From Nocardia panacis (GTDB lineage Bacteria; Actinomycetota; Actinomycetes; Mycobacteriales; Mycobacteriaceae): DNA of 64,000 nt. The position numbers and the translations under genes were made by a program. Below, in pieces: positions 13,888 through 23,157 of the stretch. Under the pieces are notes generated by a model. That model was not told the DNA's origin and made no database searches. It saw only the letters and a list, made by a program, of their open reading frames with translations. The stretch covers positions 124,001-188,000 of the forward strand of contig NZ_QZFU01000045.1 of assembly GCF_003598715.1 (NCBI RefSeq), written 5' to 3'. Positions within the stretch are counted from its first letter, which is position 1; every line of letters starts with the position of its first letter.

Positions 13888-15785
13888 CGAGACAGGCCCC
13901 ACCTCGCAGGCAGAGCAGGCCCGCGCCGCGGCAGCGACGCGGGCCGTCGTCCGCGCCGAAGCAGCGGTCGGGGGGGCCGGATCGGCCGCTGCGGCTGCGG
14001 CTGGGATTCGGTCGCATCATCATGCTGATCGCGCTGCTGGTGGTGGCGCTGCAACTGCTGTGGATCCAGAGCATCGCCGCGCCGGGACTCTCGGCGCAGG
14101 CGGCCAGTCAGCGCACCACCTACGAGCCGGATTACGCGACCAGGGGACCGATCACCGATCGCAATGGCAAGTCGCTGGCCTTCTCCATCGCCGCCAAGGC
14201 GCTGACCTTCCAGCCGGTCCGGGTGCGCAAGGATCTGGCCGACGCCAGGGCCAAGAGTGACAAGGCTCCCGATCCGGACGAGCGGTTGCAGGCCATCGCC
14301 AAGACCATTCACGACAAACTCGGTCAGAACGCGCCCGCCGAGGCGGATCTGCTGGCCAAACTGCGCAGCGACGACGCCTTCGCCTATTTGGCGCGCGGGG
14401 TGGACCCCCTGGTCTCCGATGCGATCCGCAGGCAGTTTCCCGAGGTCGGCGCGGAGACCACGCCGATGCGCGAACATCCCGGCGGTTCGCTGGCGGCCAA
14501 TGTGATCGGTGCGACCGGTTGGGACGGGCACGGTCAGATCGGCCTGGAATCCTCGCTGGATTCGGTGCTCGCGGGCACCGACGGCTCGCACACCTATGAT
14601 CGCGGTTCCGACGGTGCGGTCATCCCCGGCAGTTGGCGCGACAGGGTGCCCGCCGTGGACGGCAATGGCGTTGAGCTGACCCTGGATTCGGATCTGCAGT
14701 ACTACGTGCAGCAGCAGGTGCAGCAGGCCAAGGAGCTGTCGGGGGCCAACAGCGTCTCGGCGGTGGTGCTCGATGCCAAATCCGCCCAGGTGTTGGCCAT
14801 GGCCAATGACAACACCTTCAATCCGCGGCTCGGCGCGCAGCATTGGGCCACGGCCGATATGGGCAATCCCTCGGTCTCCGATGTGTTCGAACCCGGTTCG
14901 GTGAACAAGATCGTCACCGCCGCCGCCGCGATCGAGAGCGGTTTGACCACCCCGGACGAGGTCCTGCAGGTGCCGGGCGAGATCCGAATGGCCGGTGTGA
15001 CGGTGCACGACGCCTGGTCGCACGGTGTCGCGCCGTATACGAGCACCGGCATCTTCGGGTTGTCCTCCAATGTCGGCACGCTCATGCTGGCGCAGCGGGT
15101 GGGTGAACAGCGTTTCGCCGATATGCTCAACCGCTTCGGGCTCGGTCAGCGCACCGGTGTCGGCCTGCCGGGCGAGAGCGCGGGCGTGGTGCCGCCGCGC
15201 GATCAGTGGTCCGGCGGCACCTTCGCGAATCTGCCCATCGGGCAGGGCTTTTCGCTGACCACCCTGCAGATGACGGGGATGTACCAGGCCATTGCCAATG
15301 ACGGGGTGCGCATCCCGCCGCGCATTGTGAAGGCCAAGGTGGCCCCCGACGGCGCGCGCACCGAGGAGCCGCGCCCCGACGGGGTGCGGGTGGTGAGCCC
15401 GCAGACGGCCGCGACGCTGCGGACCATGTTCCAGTCGGTGGTGCAGCGAGATCCGATGAACGCCATGCAGAATGGCACCGGGTGGCCCGCCGCCGTCGAG
15501 GGCTATCAGATCGCGGGCAAGACCGGCACCGCGCAGAAGGTGGATCCCGGTTGCCACTGCTATTCGACCTCGTCGTTCTGGATCACCTTCGCGGGGATGG
15601 CGCCCGCGGACAATCCGCGCTATGTCATCGGACTCATGATGGACAATCCGGTGCGCAGTTCCGATGGCAGCGGCGGTCAGTCGGCGGCGCCGCTGTTCCA
15701 CAGCATCGCCTCGTGGGCGCTGCAGCGCGATCGGGTCCCGCCGTCGCTGGAGCCGTCGAAACACTTTGTGCTGCAAGCGGGTTGA
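13884..15785 (+). CDS. ftsI: Division-specific penicillin-binding protein (transpeptidase)
   Basis: The 633-residue class B PBP (PbpB/PBP3) cross-links septal peptidoglycan. It has a basic cytoplasmic N-terminus, one membrane anchor at about residues 43-62, the dimerisation domain starting RGPITDRNGKSLAFS, and the transpeptidase domain with the three active-site motifs: S339-V-N-K342, S394-S-N396 and K546-T-G548. A Cys pair (GCHC) sits shortly after the KTG motif, unusual and possibly a disulfide. The GTG start overlaps the ftsL stop. A 274-base gap separates it from murE; M. tuberculosis has extra genes at that place, here nothing recognisable. Confidence 0.97.
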   Translation: MTRQAPPRRQSRPAPRQRRGPSSAPKQRSGGPDRPLRLRLGFGRIIMLIALLVVALQLLWIQSIAAPGLSAQAASQRTTYEPDYATRGPITDRNGKSLAFSIAAKALTFQPVRVRKDLADARAKSDKAPDPDERLQAIAKTIHDKLGQNAPAEADLLAKLRSDDAFAYLARGVDPLVSDAIRRQFPEVGAETTPMREHPGGSLAANVIGATGWDGHGQIGLESSLDSVLAGTDGSHTYDRGSDGAVIPGSWRDRVPAVDGNGVELTLDSDLQYYVQQQVQQAKELSGANSVSAVVLDAKSAQVLAMANDNTFNPRLGAQHWATADMGNPSVSDVFEPGSVNKIVTAAAAIESGLTTPDEVLQVPGEIRMAGVTVHDAWSHGVAPYTSTGIFGLSSNVGTLMLAQRVGEQRFADMLNRFGLGQRTGVGLPGESAGVVPPRDQWSGGTFANLPIGQGFSLTTLQMTGMYQAIANDGVRIPPRIVKAKVAPDGARTEEPRPDGVRVVSPQTAATLRTMFQSVVQRDPMNAMQNGTGWPAAVEGYQIAGKTGTAQKVDPGCHCYSTSSFWITFAGMAPADNPRYVIGLMMDNPVRSSDGSGGQSAAPLFHSIASWALQRDRVPPSLEPSKHFVLQAG

Positions 15786-16059
15786 GTGCGGATCGCGCGG
15801 CGGCGCCGAAGTCGCCCGGCCGCGTCCGAATCCCGCCGCTCCTGCCCGTTTTGTCGTGTTCGCTCGACCTCTCGGCGATCGCGCGGCGACCGCGTCCGGC
15901 GCGGCGAGTCACCGGGCAGCGTGGCGGTGCCGAACCCGATTCGGCGACACCGTAGGGTTGGTGCCGCCGGGACTGCGGACCGGGCCGCGTCGTCGCGCGG
16001 TGGTCCGCCGCCGGTAATCTGACGCATCGATCGCCGCCGCTGAGAGGAGCCTGATTTCT

Positions 16060-17643
16060 GTGCAGTCCGGTCAACCGCGCGTCCTGCGCCCGGCACGCCC
16101 GCCCGCGACACCGCTCGCGGCGTTGGCCTCCGCCGTAGCCGCGCGATGGGGCGGCGCACCGGATAATGCGGTGCGGGTGACGGGAATCGAGCAGCGCTCC
16201 GAGGCGGTCGAGCCAGGTGACCTGTTCGTGGCGCTGCCGGGCGGACGGGCGCACGGGGCGAGTTACGCCCGCGAGGCCGTGGCGCGGGGGGCGGTGGCGG
16301 TGTTCACCGATCCCGCCGGCGCCGAAATCGTGGGCGCGCTGCCCGTTCCGGTGCTGGTGCGCGCCGCGCCCCGCGCGGTGCTCGGCGAATTGTCCGCGAC
16401 CGTCTATGGCAACCCCTCCGAGAAGTTGCGCATCATCGGCATCACCGGAACCTCCGGCAAGACCACCACCGCCTATCTGGTGGAGGCCGGGCTGGCGGCG
16501 GCTGGTTGGTCCACGGCGCTGATTGGCACCATCGAGACGCGCATCGGCGGGCAGCGGGTGCCCAGCGCCCTCACCACCCCCGAGGCGCCGCAATTGCACG
16601 CCATGTTCGCGCTGATGGTCGAGCGCGGCGTGGCGGCGGTGGTGATGGAGGTGTCCAGCCACGCGCTGGCGCTGGGCCGGGTGGACGGGGTGCGCTTCGC
16701 GGTGGGCGCGTTCACCAATCTCTCCAGGGATCATCTGGATTTCCACGCCGATTTCGAGGATTACTTCGCCGCGAAACGCCGCCTGTTCGAGGCGGATTCG
16801 CCGATCGCCGCGCGCAGCGCCGTGATCTGCGTCGACGACGAATGGGGTCGCAGGCTGGCCGAGGGGTTGGCCGAGCCGATCACGGTCTCGGCGAGCAGTC
16901 CCGGCAGCGGCGACGACTGGCGGGTCGCGGGCGGTGTCCGCGAGCACGGCGGTGGGCAGGAGTTCACGGCGGTGGGTCCGGTCGGAGAATTCCCGGTGCG
17001 GGTGCGCCTGCCCGGCCACTACAACGTCGCCAACGGCCTGCTCGCCCTGGCGATCTGCGCTGCGGCGGGCGCTGATCCGGCCGCGGCGGCCGCCGCGCTG
17101 GCCAGGGTCGAGGTGCCGGGCCGCATGCAGCGGGTCGAGTGCGGACAGGATTTCCTCGCCGTGGTCGACTACGCGCACAAGCCTGCCGCATTGCAGTCGG
17201 TGCTGGCTACCCTGCGCGGCCACCTCGCCGCCGAAACCGCTTCGACCCCTGGCCGATTGGCTGTCGTCGTCGGCGCGGGCGGCGATCGGGACGCGGGCAA
17301 ACGCCGGTACATGGGCGCGGTGGGCGCGCGCGCCGATCTGCTGGTCATCACCGACGACAATCCGCGCAGCGAGGATCCCGCCGCGATTCGCGGGGCCATA
17401 CGCGCGGGCGCGCTGGAGGTTCCGGAGGCCGAACGCGGTGAGATCCGCGAGATCGGCGACCGGGCCGCCGCCATCGAGGCCGCCGTGGCCTGGGCGGGTC
17501 CCGGTGACGCGATCCTGATCGCGGGCAAGGGCCACGAGCCGGGGCAGGAGATCCTCGGTGTGAAATATCCGTTCGACGATCGCGAAGTATTGGCCGCCGC
17601 GCTGCAGCGGCGGAAAACCACAGAGGATTTGACGGTTTCATGA
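16060..17643 (+). CDS. murE: UDP-MurNAc-tripeptide synthetase (meso-DAP adding)
   Basis: MurE adds meso-diaminopimelate to UDP-MurNAc-L-Ala-D-Glu using ATP in the cytoplasm. The 527-residue product has the N-terminal UDP-binding domain (EQRSEAVEPGDLFVALPG), the ATP loop GTSGKTTT with K134, the TTPEAPQLH substrate region, NLSRDHLDFH, and the D433-N-P-R436 motif that selects meso-DAP over lysine, consistent with actinobacterial DAP-type wall. GTG at 16060 has GAGAGGAG about ten bases upstream. The stop overlaps murF (ATGA). Confidence 0.98.
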   Translation: MQSGQPRVLRPARPPATPLAALASAVAARWGGAPDNAVRVTGIEQRSEAVEPGDLFVALPGGRAHGASYAREAVARGAVAVFTDPAGAEIVGALPVPVLVRAAPRAVLGELSATVYGNPSEKLRIIGITGTSGKTTTAYLVEAGLAAAGWSTALIGTIETRIGGQRVPSALTTPEAPQLHAMFALMVERGVAAVVMEVSSHALALGRVDGVRFAVGAFTNLSRDHLDFHADFEDYFAAKRRLFEADSPIAARSAVICVDDEWGRRLAEGLAEPITVSASSPGSGDDWRVAGGVREHGGGQEFTAVGPVGEFPVRVRLPGHYNVANGLLALAICAAAGADPAAAAAALARVEVPGRMQRVECGQDFLAVVDYAHKPAALQSVLATLRGHLAAETASTPGRLAVVVGAGGDRDAGKRRYMGAVGARADLLVITDDNPRSEDPAAIRGAIRAGALEVPEAERGEIREIGDRAAAIEAAVAWAGPGDAILIAGKGHEPGQEILGVKYPFDDREVLAAALQRRKTTEDLTVS

Positions 17644-19133
17644 TCGAGATGACACTGCGGGAGATCGCGGCGGTCGTCGGCGGCACGCTGCACGACGTCC
17701 CCGATCCGGAGGCGCGAGTGCCCGGAAAGGTGGAATTCGATTCGCGCCGAATCGAATCCGGCGATCTGTTCCTGGCGCTGCCCGGTGCGCGCACCGATGG
17801 CCACGACCATGCCGGTGCGGCCGTCGCGGCGGGTGCGGTCGCGGTGCTGGCGGCCAGGCCGGTGGGTGTGCCCGCCATCGTGGTCGCGCCGCGTCCCGGT
17901 GCGGTCCCCGCGACTTCGGTTGCCCTGGAAGGCGATTCGGACGGTTCCGGGGCCGCGGTGCTGCGGGCGCTCGGTGAGTTGGCCCGCGTCAGCGTCGAAA
18001 GGCTCGTCGCGGCAGGCGGTCTCACCGTCATTGGGGTGACAGGTTCGGCGGGCAAGACCTCCACCAAGGATCTGCTCGCGGCCGTGCTGGCCCCGCTCGG
18101 CCCCGTGGTCGCGCCGCCCGGATCGTTCAATAACGAACTGGGCCATCCGTGGACGGCGCTGCGCGCCGACGCCGCGACGCGCTACCTGGTGCTCGAGTTG
18201 TCCGCCCGCGGACCGGGCCACATCACCGCCCTGACGCGCCTGGCGCCGCCCGCGATCGGCGTCGTACTCAATGTGGGCACCGCGCACCTGGGCGAATTCG
18301 GCAGCCGCGAGGGCATCGCGCAGGCCAAAGGCGAACTGGTGCAGGCACTCGCGGCCACCGGCCTGGCGGTGCTCAATGCCGACGACCCGCAGGTGGCCGC
18401 CATGGCCGCGCGCACCACGGCCCGCGTGCTCACTTTCGGTCGAGTGGCGGGCGCGCAGATTCGCGCCGAGAACATCCGACTAGACGCCGAGGCCCGCGCG
18501 AGCTTCACCCTGCATACTTCCAAGGGCTCGGTCCCGGTCGAACTGGCAGTACACGGTGAACATCAGGTCGGCAACGCCCTGGCCGCGGCAGCCGTGGCGC
18601 TGGAATGCGGCGCGACACCCGAGCAGATCGCCGCCGCGCTGTCCGGCGCGCACGCCGCCTCGGCCCGCCGCATGGATGTGCGGACCACCCCCGGCGGCAT
18701 CACGGTGGTCAACGATTCCTACAACGCGAATCCGGATTCGGTGCGGGCCGCGCTCAAGGCGCTGGTCACCCTGTCCCGCGCGGGCGCGACACCGCGCCGC
18801 AGCTGGGCCGTCCTCGGCGAAATGGGTGAGCTGGGACCGGAATCGGTGGTCGAACACGACCGCATCGGACGGCTGGCCGTGCGCCTCGACGTGGACCGAC
18901 TGGTGGTCGTCGGCACCGGACGCCCGTCCCGCGCGATGCACCAGGGCGCGGTCATGGAAGGCTCGTGGGGCGAGGAGTCGGTCCTCGTTCCCGATATCGG
19001 CGCGGCCATCGCGCTGCTCGACGCCGCGGTCGAATCGGGTGACGTGGTGCTGGTCAAGGCATCCAAGTCGGTGGGTCTCTGGGAGGTCGCCGAACATCTG
19101 ACCGGTGCGCAGGGCACAGAGGAGCAGCTGTGA
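17640..19133 (+). CDS. murF: UDP-MurNAc-pentapeptide synthetase
   Basis: MurF joins D-Ala-D-Ala to the tripeptide, completing the cytoplasmic peptide stem. The 497-residue sequence shows KVEFDSRRIESGDLFLALPG in the N-domain, GSAGKTSTKDLLA (ATP loop, K139), the family signature SFNNELGHPWT, ELSARGPGHI and VNDSYNANPDS in the C-terminal domain. It is about 45 residues longer than E. coli MurF. ATG overlaps the murE stop and the murF stop overlaps mraY (GTGA). Confidence 0.97.
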   Translation: MIEMTLREIAAVVGGTLHDVPDPEARVPGKVEFDSRRIESGDLFLALPGARTDGHDHAGAAVAAGAVAVLAARPVGVPAIVVAPRPGAVPATSVALEGDSDGSGAAVLRALGELARVSVERLVAAGGLTVIGVTGSAGKTSTKDLLAAVLAPLGPVVAPPGSFNNELGHPWTALRADAATRYLVLELSARGPGHITALTRLAPPAIGVVLNVGTAHLGEFGSREGIAQAKGELVQALAATGLAVLNADDPQVAAMAARTTARVLTFGRVAGAQIRAENIRLDAEARASFTLHTSKGSVPVELAVHGEHQVGNALAAAAVALECGATPEQIAAALSGAHAASARRMDVRTTPGGITVVNDSYNANPDSVRAALKALVTLSRAGATPRRSWAVLGEMGELGPESVVEHDRIGRLAVRLDVDRLVVVGTGRPSRAMHQGAVMEGSWGEESVLVPDIGAAIALLDAAVESGDVVLVKASKSVGLWEVAEHLTGAQGTEEQL

Positions 19134-20206
19134 GGCAGATACTTTTCGCCGCCGCGATCGCGCTGGCGGTGTCGATCCTGCTGACGCCCCTGCTGATCAA
19201 GATGTTCGCCAAGCAGGGTTTCGGTCAGGAGATCCGGGTCGACGGCCCGGCCAGTCACCAGGCCAAGCGCGGCACCCCCACCATGGGCGGGGTGGCCATT
19301 GTCATCGGCATGTGGGCGGGCTACCTCGGCTCGCATCTGATCGGCATCGGCTATCGCGCCGAGGGTCCCTCGGCGTCGGGGCTGCTGGTGCTCGGCTTGG
19401 CGACCTTCTTGGGCGTCGTCGGCTTCCTGGACGATTTCATCAAGATCCGCAAGCAGCGCAATCTGGGTCTGACGGCCGCGGGCAAGTATGTCGGGCAGCT
19501 CGGGGCCGCGGTGGTTTTCGGCGTACTGGCGCTGCAGTTCAAGGGGCGCAACGGTTTGACCCCCGCCAGCAGGCATCTGTCCTATGTTCGCGATGTGACC
19601 ACGGTGTCCATGGGCGTGATCATCTTCCTGCTGTTCGTCTGCTTCGTGGTGGTGGCCTGGTCGAACGCGGTGAACCTCACCGATGGCCTGGACGGGCTCG
19701 CGGCGGGCTCCATGGGTTTGGTGCTCGGCGGCTACGTGGTCATCACGTTCTGGCAGTACTACCACGCCTGCTCCACCAAACCCGAGGCAGGCTGCTACAA
19801 CGTGCGCGACCCACTGGATCTGGCACTGGTGTGCGCGGCCGCCGCGGCGGCCTGCATCGGGTTCCTGTGGTGGAACGCCGCGCCCGCGAAGATCTTCATG
19901 GGCGATACGGGTTCGCTGGCGCTGGGCGGTCTGTTGGCCGGACTGTCCATCACCAGCCGGACCGAACTGTTGATGATCGTGATCGGCGCGCTGTTCGTGG
20001 CCGAAGCCGCCTCGGTGGTGTTGCAGGTGGTGGTGTTCAGGACCACCCGCAACCGGCTGTTCAAAATGGCCCCGTTCCATCATCACTTCGAATTGAGCAA
20101 ATGGGCCGAGACGACCGTGATCATCCGATTCTGGCTACTGGCCGGAATCGCCTCTGCGGTCGGCCTCGGTCTGTTCTACAGCGAATACCTCTCAGCGGTC
20201 GGGTGA
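19130..20206 (+). CDS. mraY: Phospho-MurNAc-pentapeptide translocase
   Basis: MraY transfers phospho-MurNAc-pentapeptide to undecaprenyl phosphate, giving lipid I. The 358-residue polytopic membrane protein (about ten helices) shows HQAKRGTPTMGG, the catalytic-loop Asp pair LGVVGFLDDFIKI, NAVNLTDGLDGLAAG, FMGDTGSLALGG and the late PFHHHFEL His motif. The GTG start overlaps the murF stop, and murD follows nine bases later. Confidence 0.98.
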   Translation: MRQILFAAAIALAVSILLTPLLIKMFAKQGFGQEIRVDGPASHQAKRGTPTMGGVAIVIGMWAGYLGSHLIGIGYRAEGPSASGLLVLGLATFLGVVGFLDDFIKIRKQRNLGLTAAGKYVGQLGAAVVFGVLALQFKGRNGLTPASRHLSYVRDVTTVSMGVIIFLLFVCFVVVAWSNAVNLTDGLDGLAAGSMGLVLGGYVVITFWQYYHACSTKPEAGCYNVRDPLDLALVCAAAAAACIGFLWWNAAPAKIFMGDTGSLALGGLLAGLSITSRTELLMIVIGALFVAEAASVVLQVVVFRTTRNRLFKMAPFHHHFELSKWAETTVIIRFWLLAGIASAVGLGLFYSEYLSAVG

Positions 20207-20215
20207 AGCACAACG

Positions 20216-21709
20216 ATGGTCGAACACTCTCCTCGGGCTCTGCGTTCACCGGGACCCATGCTCGAATTCCTGCGCGGCCGTGACGTTCTCGTCGCGGGCT
20301 GGGGCGTATCGGGTCGATCACTGATCGAACCGCTGCGCGATATCGGCGCGCGTCCGGTGGTCACCGACGCGGGCGCGGCGGCGCTGGCCGAGGCGGCGGG
20401 TCTCGGACTCGAGATCGCCACGTCGGTCTCGCTGGAGACCACGGATTGGAGCCGGTTCGCGCTGGTCATCACCAGTCCGGGCTGGCGGCCGGATTCGCCG
20501 GTGCTGGCCGCGGCCGTGGCCGAGGGCGCCCCGGTGTGGGGCGATGTCGAATTCGCCTGGTGGGTGGATCAGGCCAGAATCTATGGGCCGGTGCGCAAGT
20601 GGCTGGTGGTGACCGGCACCAACGGCAAGACCACCACCACCTCGATGGTGCACGCCATCCTGCGCGCCGCCGGTATCGCCAGCGTGGCCTGCGGCAATAT
20701 CGGGCTGCCGATCCTGGACGCACTGCGCCGCAATCCAGGCCCGCAGGTGCTCGCGGTGGAACTGTCCTCGTTCCAACTGCATTGGGCGCCCTCGGTGCGT
20801 CCCGAGGCGGGCGTGGTGCTGAATGTGGCCGAGGATCACCTGGATTGGCACGGCGGCCTCGACGCCTACGCCGCCGCCAAGGCCAGGGCGCTGTTCGGTC
20901 GGATCGGGGTGGTCGGCCTCGATGATCCGGTGGCCGCCAGCCTGGCCCGCAAATCCAAGGCCCGCCGCACCGTCGGGTTCCGCATCGGCGTCCCGGCCGA
21001 CGGCGAACTCGGCGTGGTCGACGGCAAACTCCTCGACCGCGCCTTCACCAAGGCCGCGATCCTGGCCGAGGTGGGCGATATCAGCCCGCAGGGTCCGGCC
21101 GGGGTGGCCGACGCACTGGCCGCCGCCGCGCTGACCCGAGCCATCGATGTGGCGCCGCAGTTCGTGCGCGAGGGTTTGCTCGAGCATCGGGTGGGTCCGC
21201 ACCGTTCGGCGCTGGTGCGCGAGGTGGGCGGCGTGGAATTCATCGACGATTCCAAGGCCACCAACCCGCATGCCGCGCGCTCGGCGATCCTGGCCCACCA
21301 GCAGGTCATCTGGCTCGCGGGCGGTCAGTTGAAGGGCGCGCACGTGGACGATCTGATCGAGGAGGTGGCCGACCGACTCGTCGCCGCCGTCCTCATCGGG
21401 GCCGATGCCCCGACGATCGCCGCCGCGCTCGCGCGACACGCGCCCGAGGTCCCGGTGGTCGAGGTGGACTCGGGAGACGATGGGCCGATGGGTGATTCGA
21501 TGCCGATGGGTGGGGGGGCCGACAAGGCCGATGCCATCATGGCCCGCGCCGTCGCCGTCGCGGTGGGATTCGCCCGCGGCGGCGATACCGTGCTGCTCGC
21601 CCCGGCGGCGGCCTCGCTGGATATGTTCGCCGACTACACCCACCGCGGCCGCAGTTTCGCCGCGGCGGTCAACGCGCTGGAAGACGGTGACATCGGGCGG
21701 CAGTCGTGA
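20216..21709 (+). CDS. murD: UDP-MurNAc-L-Ala:D-Glu ligase
   Basis: MurD adds D-glutamate to UDP-MurNAc-L-Ala. The 497-residue product has an N-terminal Rossmann-like VLVAGWGVSGRSL, the ATP loop VTGTNGKTTT (K138), NVAEDHLDWHG, and the C-terminal FIDDSKATNPHAA motif with LAGGQLKGA. ATG at 20216 is taken; an internal ATG at 20258 (MLEFLRGRD) is an equally plausible start because neither has a clear Shine-Dalgarno. A Met/Gly-rich insertion (DGPMGDSMPMGGGADK) near residue 425 is unusual. The stop overlaps ftsW (GTGA). Confidence 0.96.
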   Translation: MVEHSPRALRSPGPMLEFLRGRDVLVAGWGVSGRSLIEPLRDIGARPVVTDAGAAALAEAAGLGLEIATSVSLETTDWSRFALVITSPGWRPDSPVLAAAVAEGAPVWGDVEFAWWVDQARIYGPVRKWLVVTGTNGKTTTTSMVHAILRAAGIASVACGNIGLPILDALRRNPGPQVLAVELSSFQLHWAPSVRPEAGVVLNVAEDHLDWHGGLDAYAAAKARALFGRIGVVGLDDPVAASLARKSKARRTVGFRIGVPADGELGVVDGKLLDRAFTKAAILAEVGDISPQGPAGVADALAAAALTRAIDVAPQFVREGLLEHRVGPHRSALVREVGGVEFIDDSKATNPHAARSAILAHQQVIWLAGGQLKGAHVDDLIEEVADRLVAAVLIGADAPTIAAALARHAPEVPVVEVDSGDDGPMGDSMPMGGGADKADAIMARAVAVAVGFARGGDTVLLAPAAASLDMFADYTHRGRSFAAAVNALEDGDIGRQS

Positions 21710-23157
21710 CCGAGCGACGCGGGCGAGCGGTGAGCACCCGATTCGGGGCTTGGTTGGCGCGTCCGCTCGCGTCGTTCCACTTGATCGTCACCATCGCCAC
21801 CCTGCTCACCGTGCTCGGGTTGGTGATGGTGCTCTCGGCCTCCAGTGTCGAGGCCTACGCCGAGGCCGGTTCGGCCTATTCGCTGTTCGTGCAGCAGGCA
21901 ATGTTCGCCGGGATCGGTTGCGTGCTGTTCTACCTGGCCCTGCGCATTCCGTTGAAGCGGTTGCGGCAGTGGTCGTTTCCACTGTTCGCGCTGTCGGTGC
22001 TGGCGCTGGTGCTGGTGCTGATACCGGGGATCGGCACCCAGGCGCAGGGCGCGCGGCGCTGGTTCGTGCTCGGTCCGATCTCCATTCAGCCCTCGGAGTT
22101 CGTGAAGGTGACCCTGGTGGTCTGGGGTGCGCACCTGCTGGCTTCGCGCCGTTCGGAGACGGCGGGTCTGCGCGACATCCTGGTGCCGCTGGTGCCCGCC
22201 GGTCTGCTGGTGTGTCTGCTGGTGGTGCGCCAGCCGAATCTGTCCACCACCATCGCGCTCGGCATCGTGCTCACCGCGCTGCTGTGGTTCGGCGGCCTGC
22301 CGGTGCGGCTGTTCGTCACGATCGCGGCCTCCGGTCTGGTCGCGGCGCTGGTGCTGGCACTCTCGGCCGGCTACCGCTCCGATCGCATGCGCGCGTTCTT
22401 CAATCCGGGCGACGATCCGCAGGGCATCAATTACCAAGCGCGCCAGGCGCTCTACTCACTGGCCGACGGCGGTATCTGGGGGCGGGGGCTCGGCCAGAGC
22501 CGGGCCAAGTGGAGCTACCTGCCGAATTCGCACAACGACTTCATCTTCGCCATCATCGGCGAGGAACTCGGCTTCCTCGGCTGCGCCCTGGTGCTCGGCC
22601 TGTTCGCGCTGTTCGTCTATACCGGTCTGCGCATCGCCAGCCGGTCGGCGGATCCGTTCCTGCGCCTGCTCACCGCCACCGCCACCACCTGGATCACCGC
22701 GCAGGCGCTGATCAATATCGGCTACGTGGTCAATCTGCTGCCCGTCACCGGCTTGCAGTTGCCGCTGGTGTCGGCGGGCGGTTCCTCATTGGCCATCACG
22801 CTGTTCATGTTCGGCATCCTGGCCAGCGCCGCCCGCCACGAACCCGAGGCGGTGGCCGCGCTGCGCGCCGGACAGGACGGCCGGTTCAGCCGATTGCTGA
22901 GATTGCCCAAACCCGAGGTATATTCGCCCGCTCGGGCCGGTGTGGCCAGAGCGCGCGCCGCATCCGGCGCGCCACCGCGCCGCGGCGCGGCGGCGGCGCT
23001 GCCGTCGCGGCAGGCCGCCGCCCGCCGTACGCTGGCCGGCGGTGAGCCGCGCCGCCGGGGCCAGGAGAGCCGCGGCACCAGCTCCGCCCGCGCGACCAGG
23101 GCGTGGGAGCCGAACTATCCGATGCCGCACGCGAGAGAACGGGGTAGACCGAGGTGA
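21706..23157 (+). CDS. ftsW: Septal SEDS peptidoglycan polymerase/FtsW
   Basis: The 483-residue SEDS protein polymerises lipid II at the septum together with FtsI. Ten membrane helices span residues ~25-385. Landmarks: VLSASSVEAY, RRWFVLGPISIQPSEFVK (as GPISIQPSEFVK), AFFNPGDDPQGINYQ, SHNDFIFAIIGEELGFLG and PVTGLQLPLVSAGGSS. The C-terminal ~90 residues are a basic Arg/Ala/Pro-rich cytoplasmic tail, as in mycobacterial FtsW where the tail contacts FtsZ. GTG at 21706 overlaps the murD stop; an internal GTG at residue 9 is possible. Confidence 0.97.
   Translation: MTERRGRAVSTRFGAWLARPLASFHLIVTIATLLTVLGLVMVLSASSVEAYAEAGSAYSLFVQQAMFAGIGCVLFYLALRIPLKRLRQWSFPLFALSVLALVLVLIPGIGTQAQGARRWFVLGPISIQPSEFVKVTLVVWGAHLLASRRSETAGLRDILVPLVPAGLLVCLLVVRQPNLSTTIALGIVLTALLWFGGLPVRLFVTIAASGLVAALVLALSAGYRSDRMRAFFNPGDDPQGINYQARQALYSLADGGIWGRGLGQSRAKWSYLPNSHNDFIFAIIGEELGFLGCALVLGLFALFVYTGLRIASRSADPFLRLLTATATTWITAQALINIGYVVNLLPVTGLQLPLVSAGGSSLAITLFMFGILASAARHEPEAVAALRAGQDGRFSRLLRLPKPEVYSPARAGVARARAASGAPPRRGAAAALPSRQAAARRTLAGGEPRRRGQESRGTSSARATRAWEPNYPMPHARERGRPR

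Noticed and set aside
15786..16059. A possible small gene between ftsI and murE
   Set aside because: The only frame (about 78 codons) is Arg/Ser/Pro-rich without a ribosome site or hydrophobic pattern.
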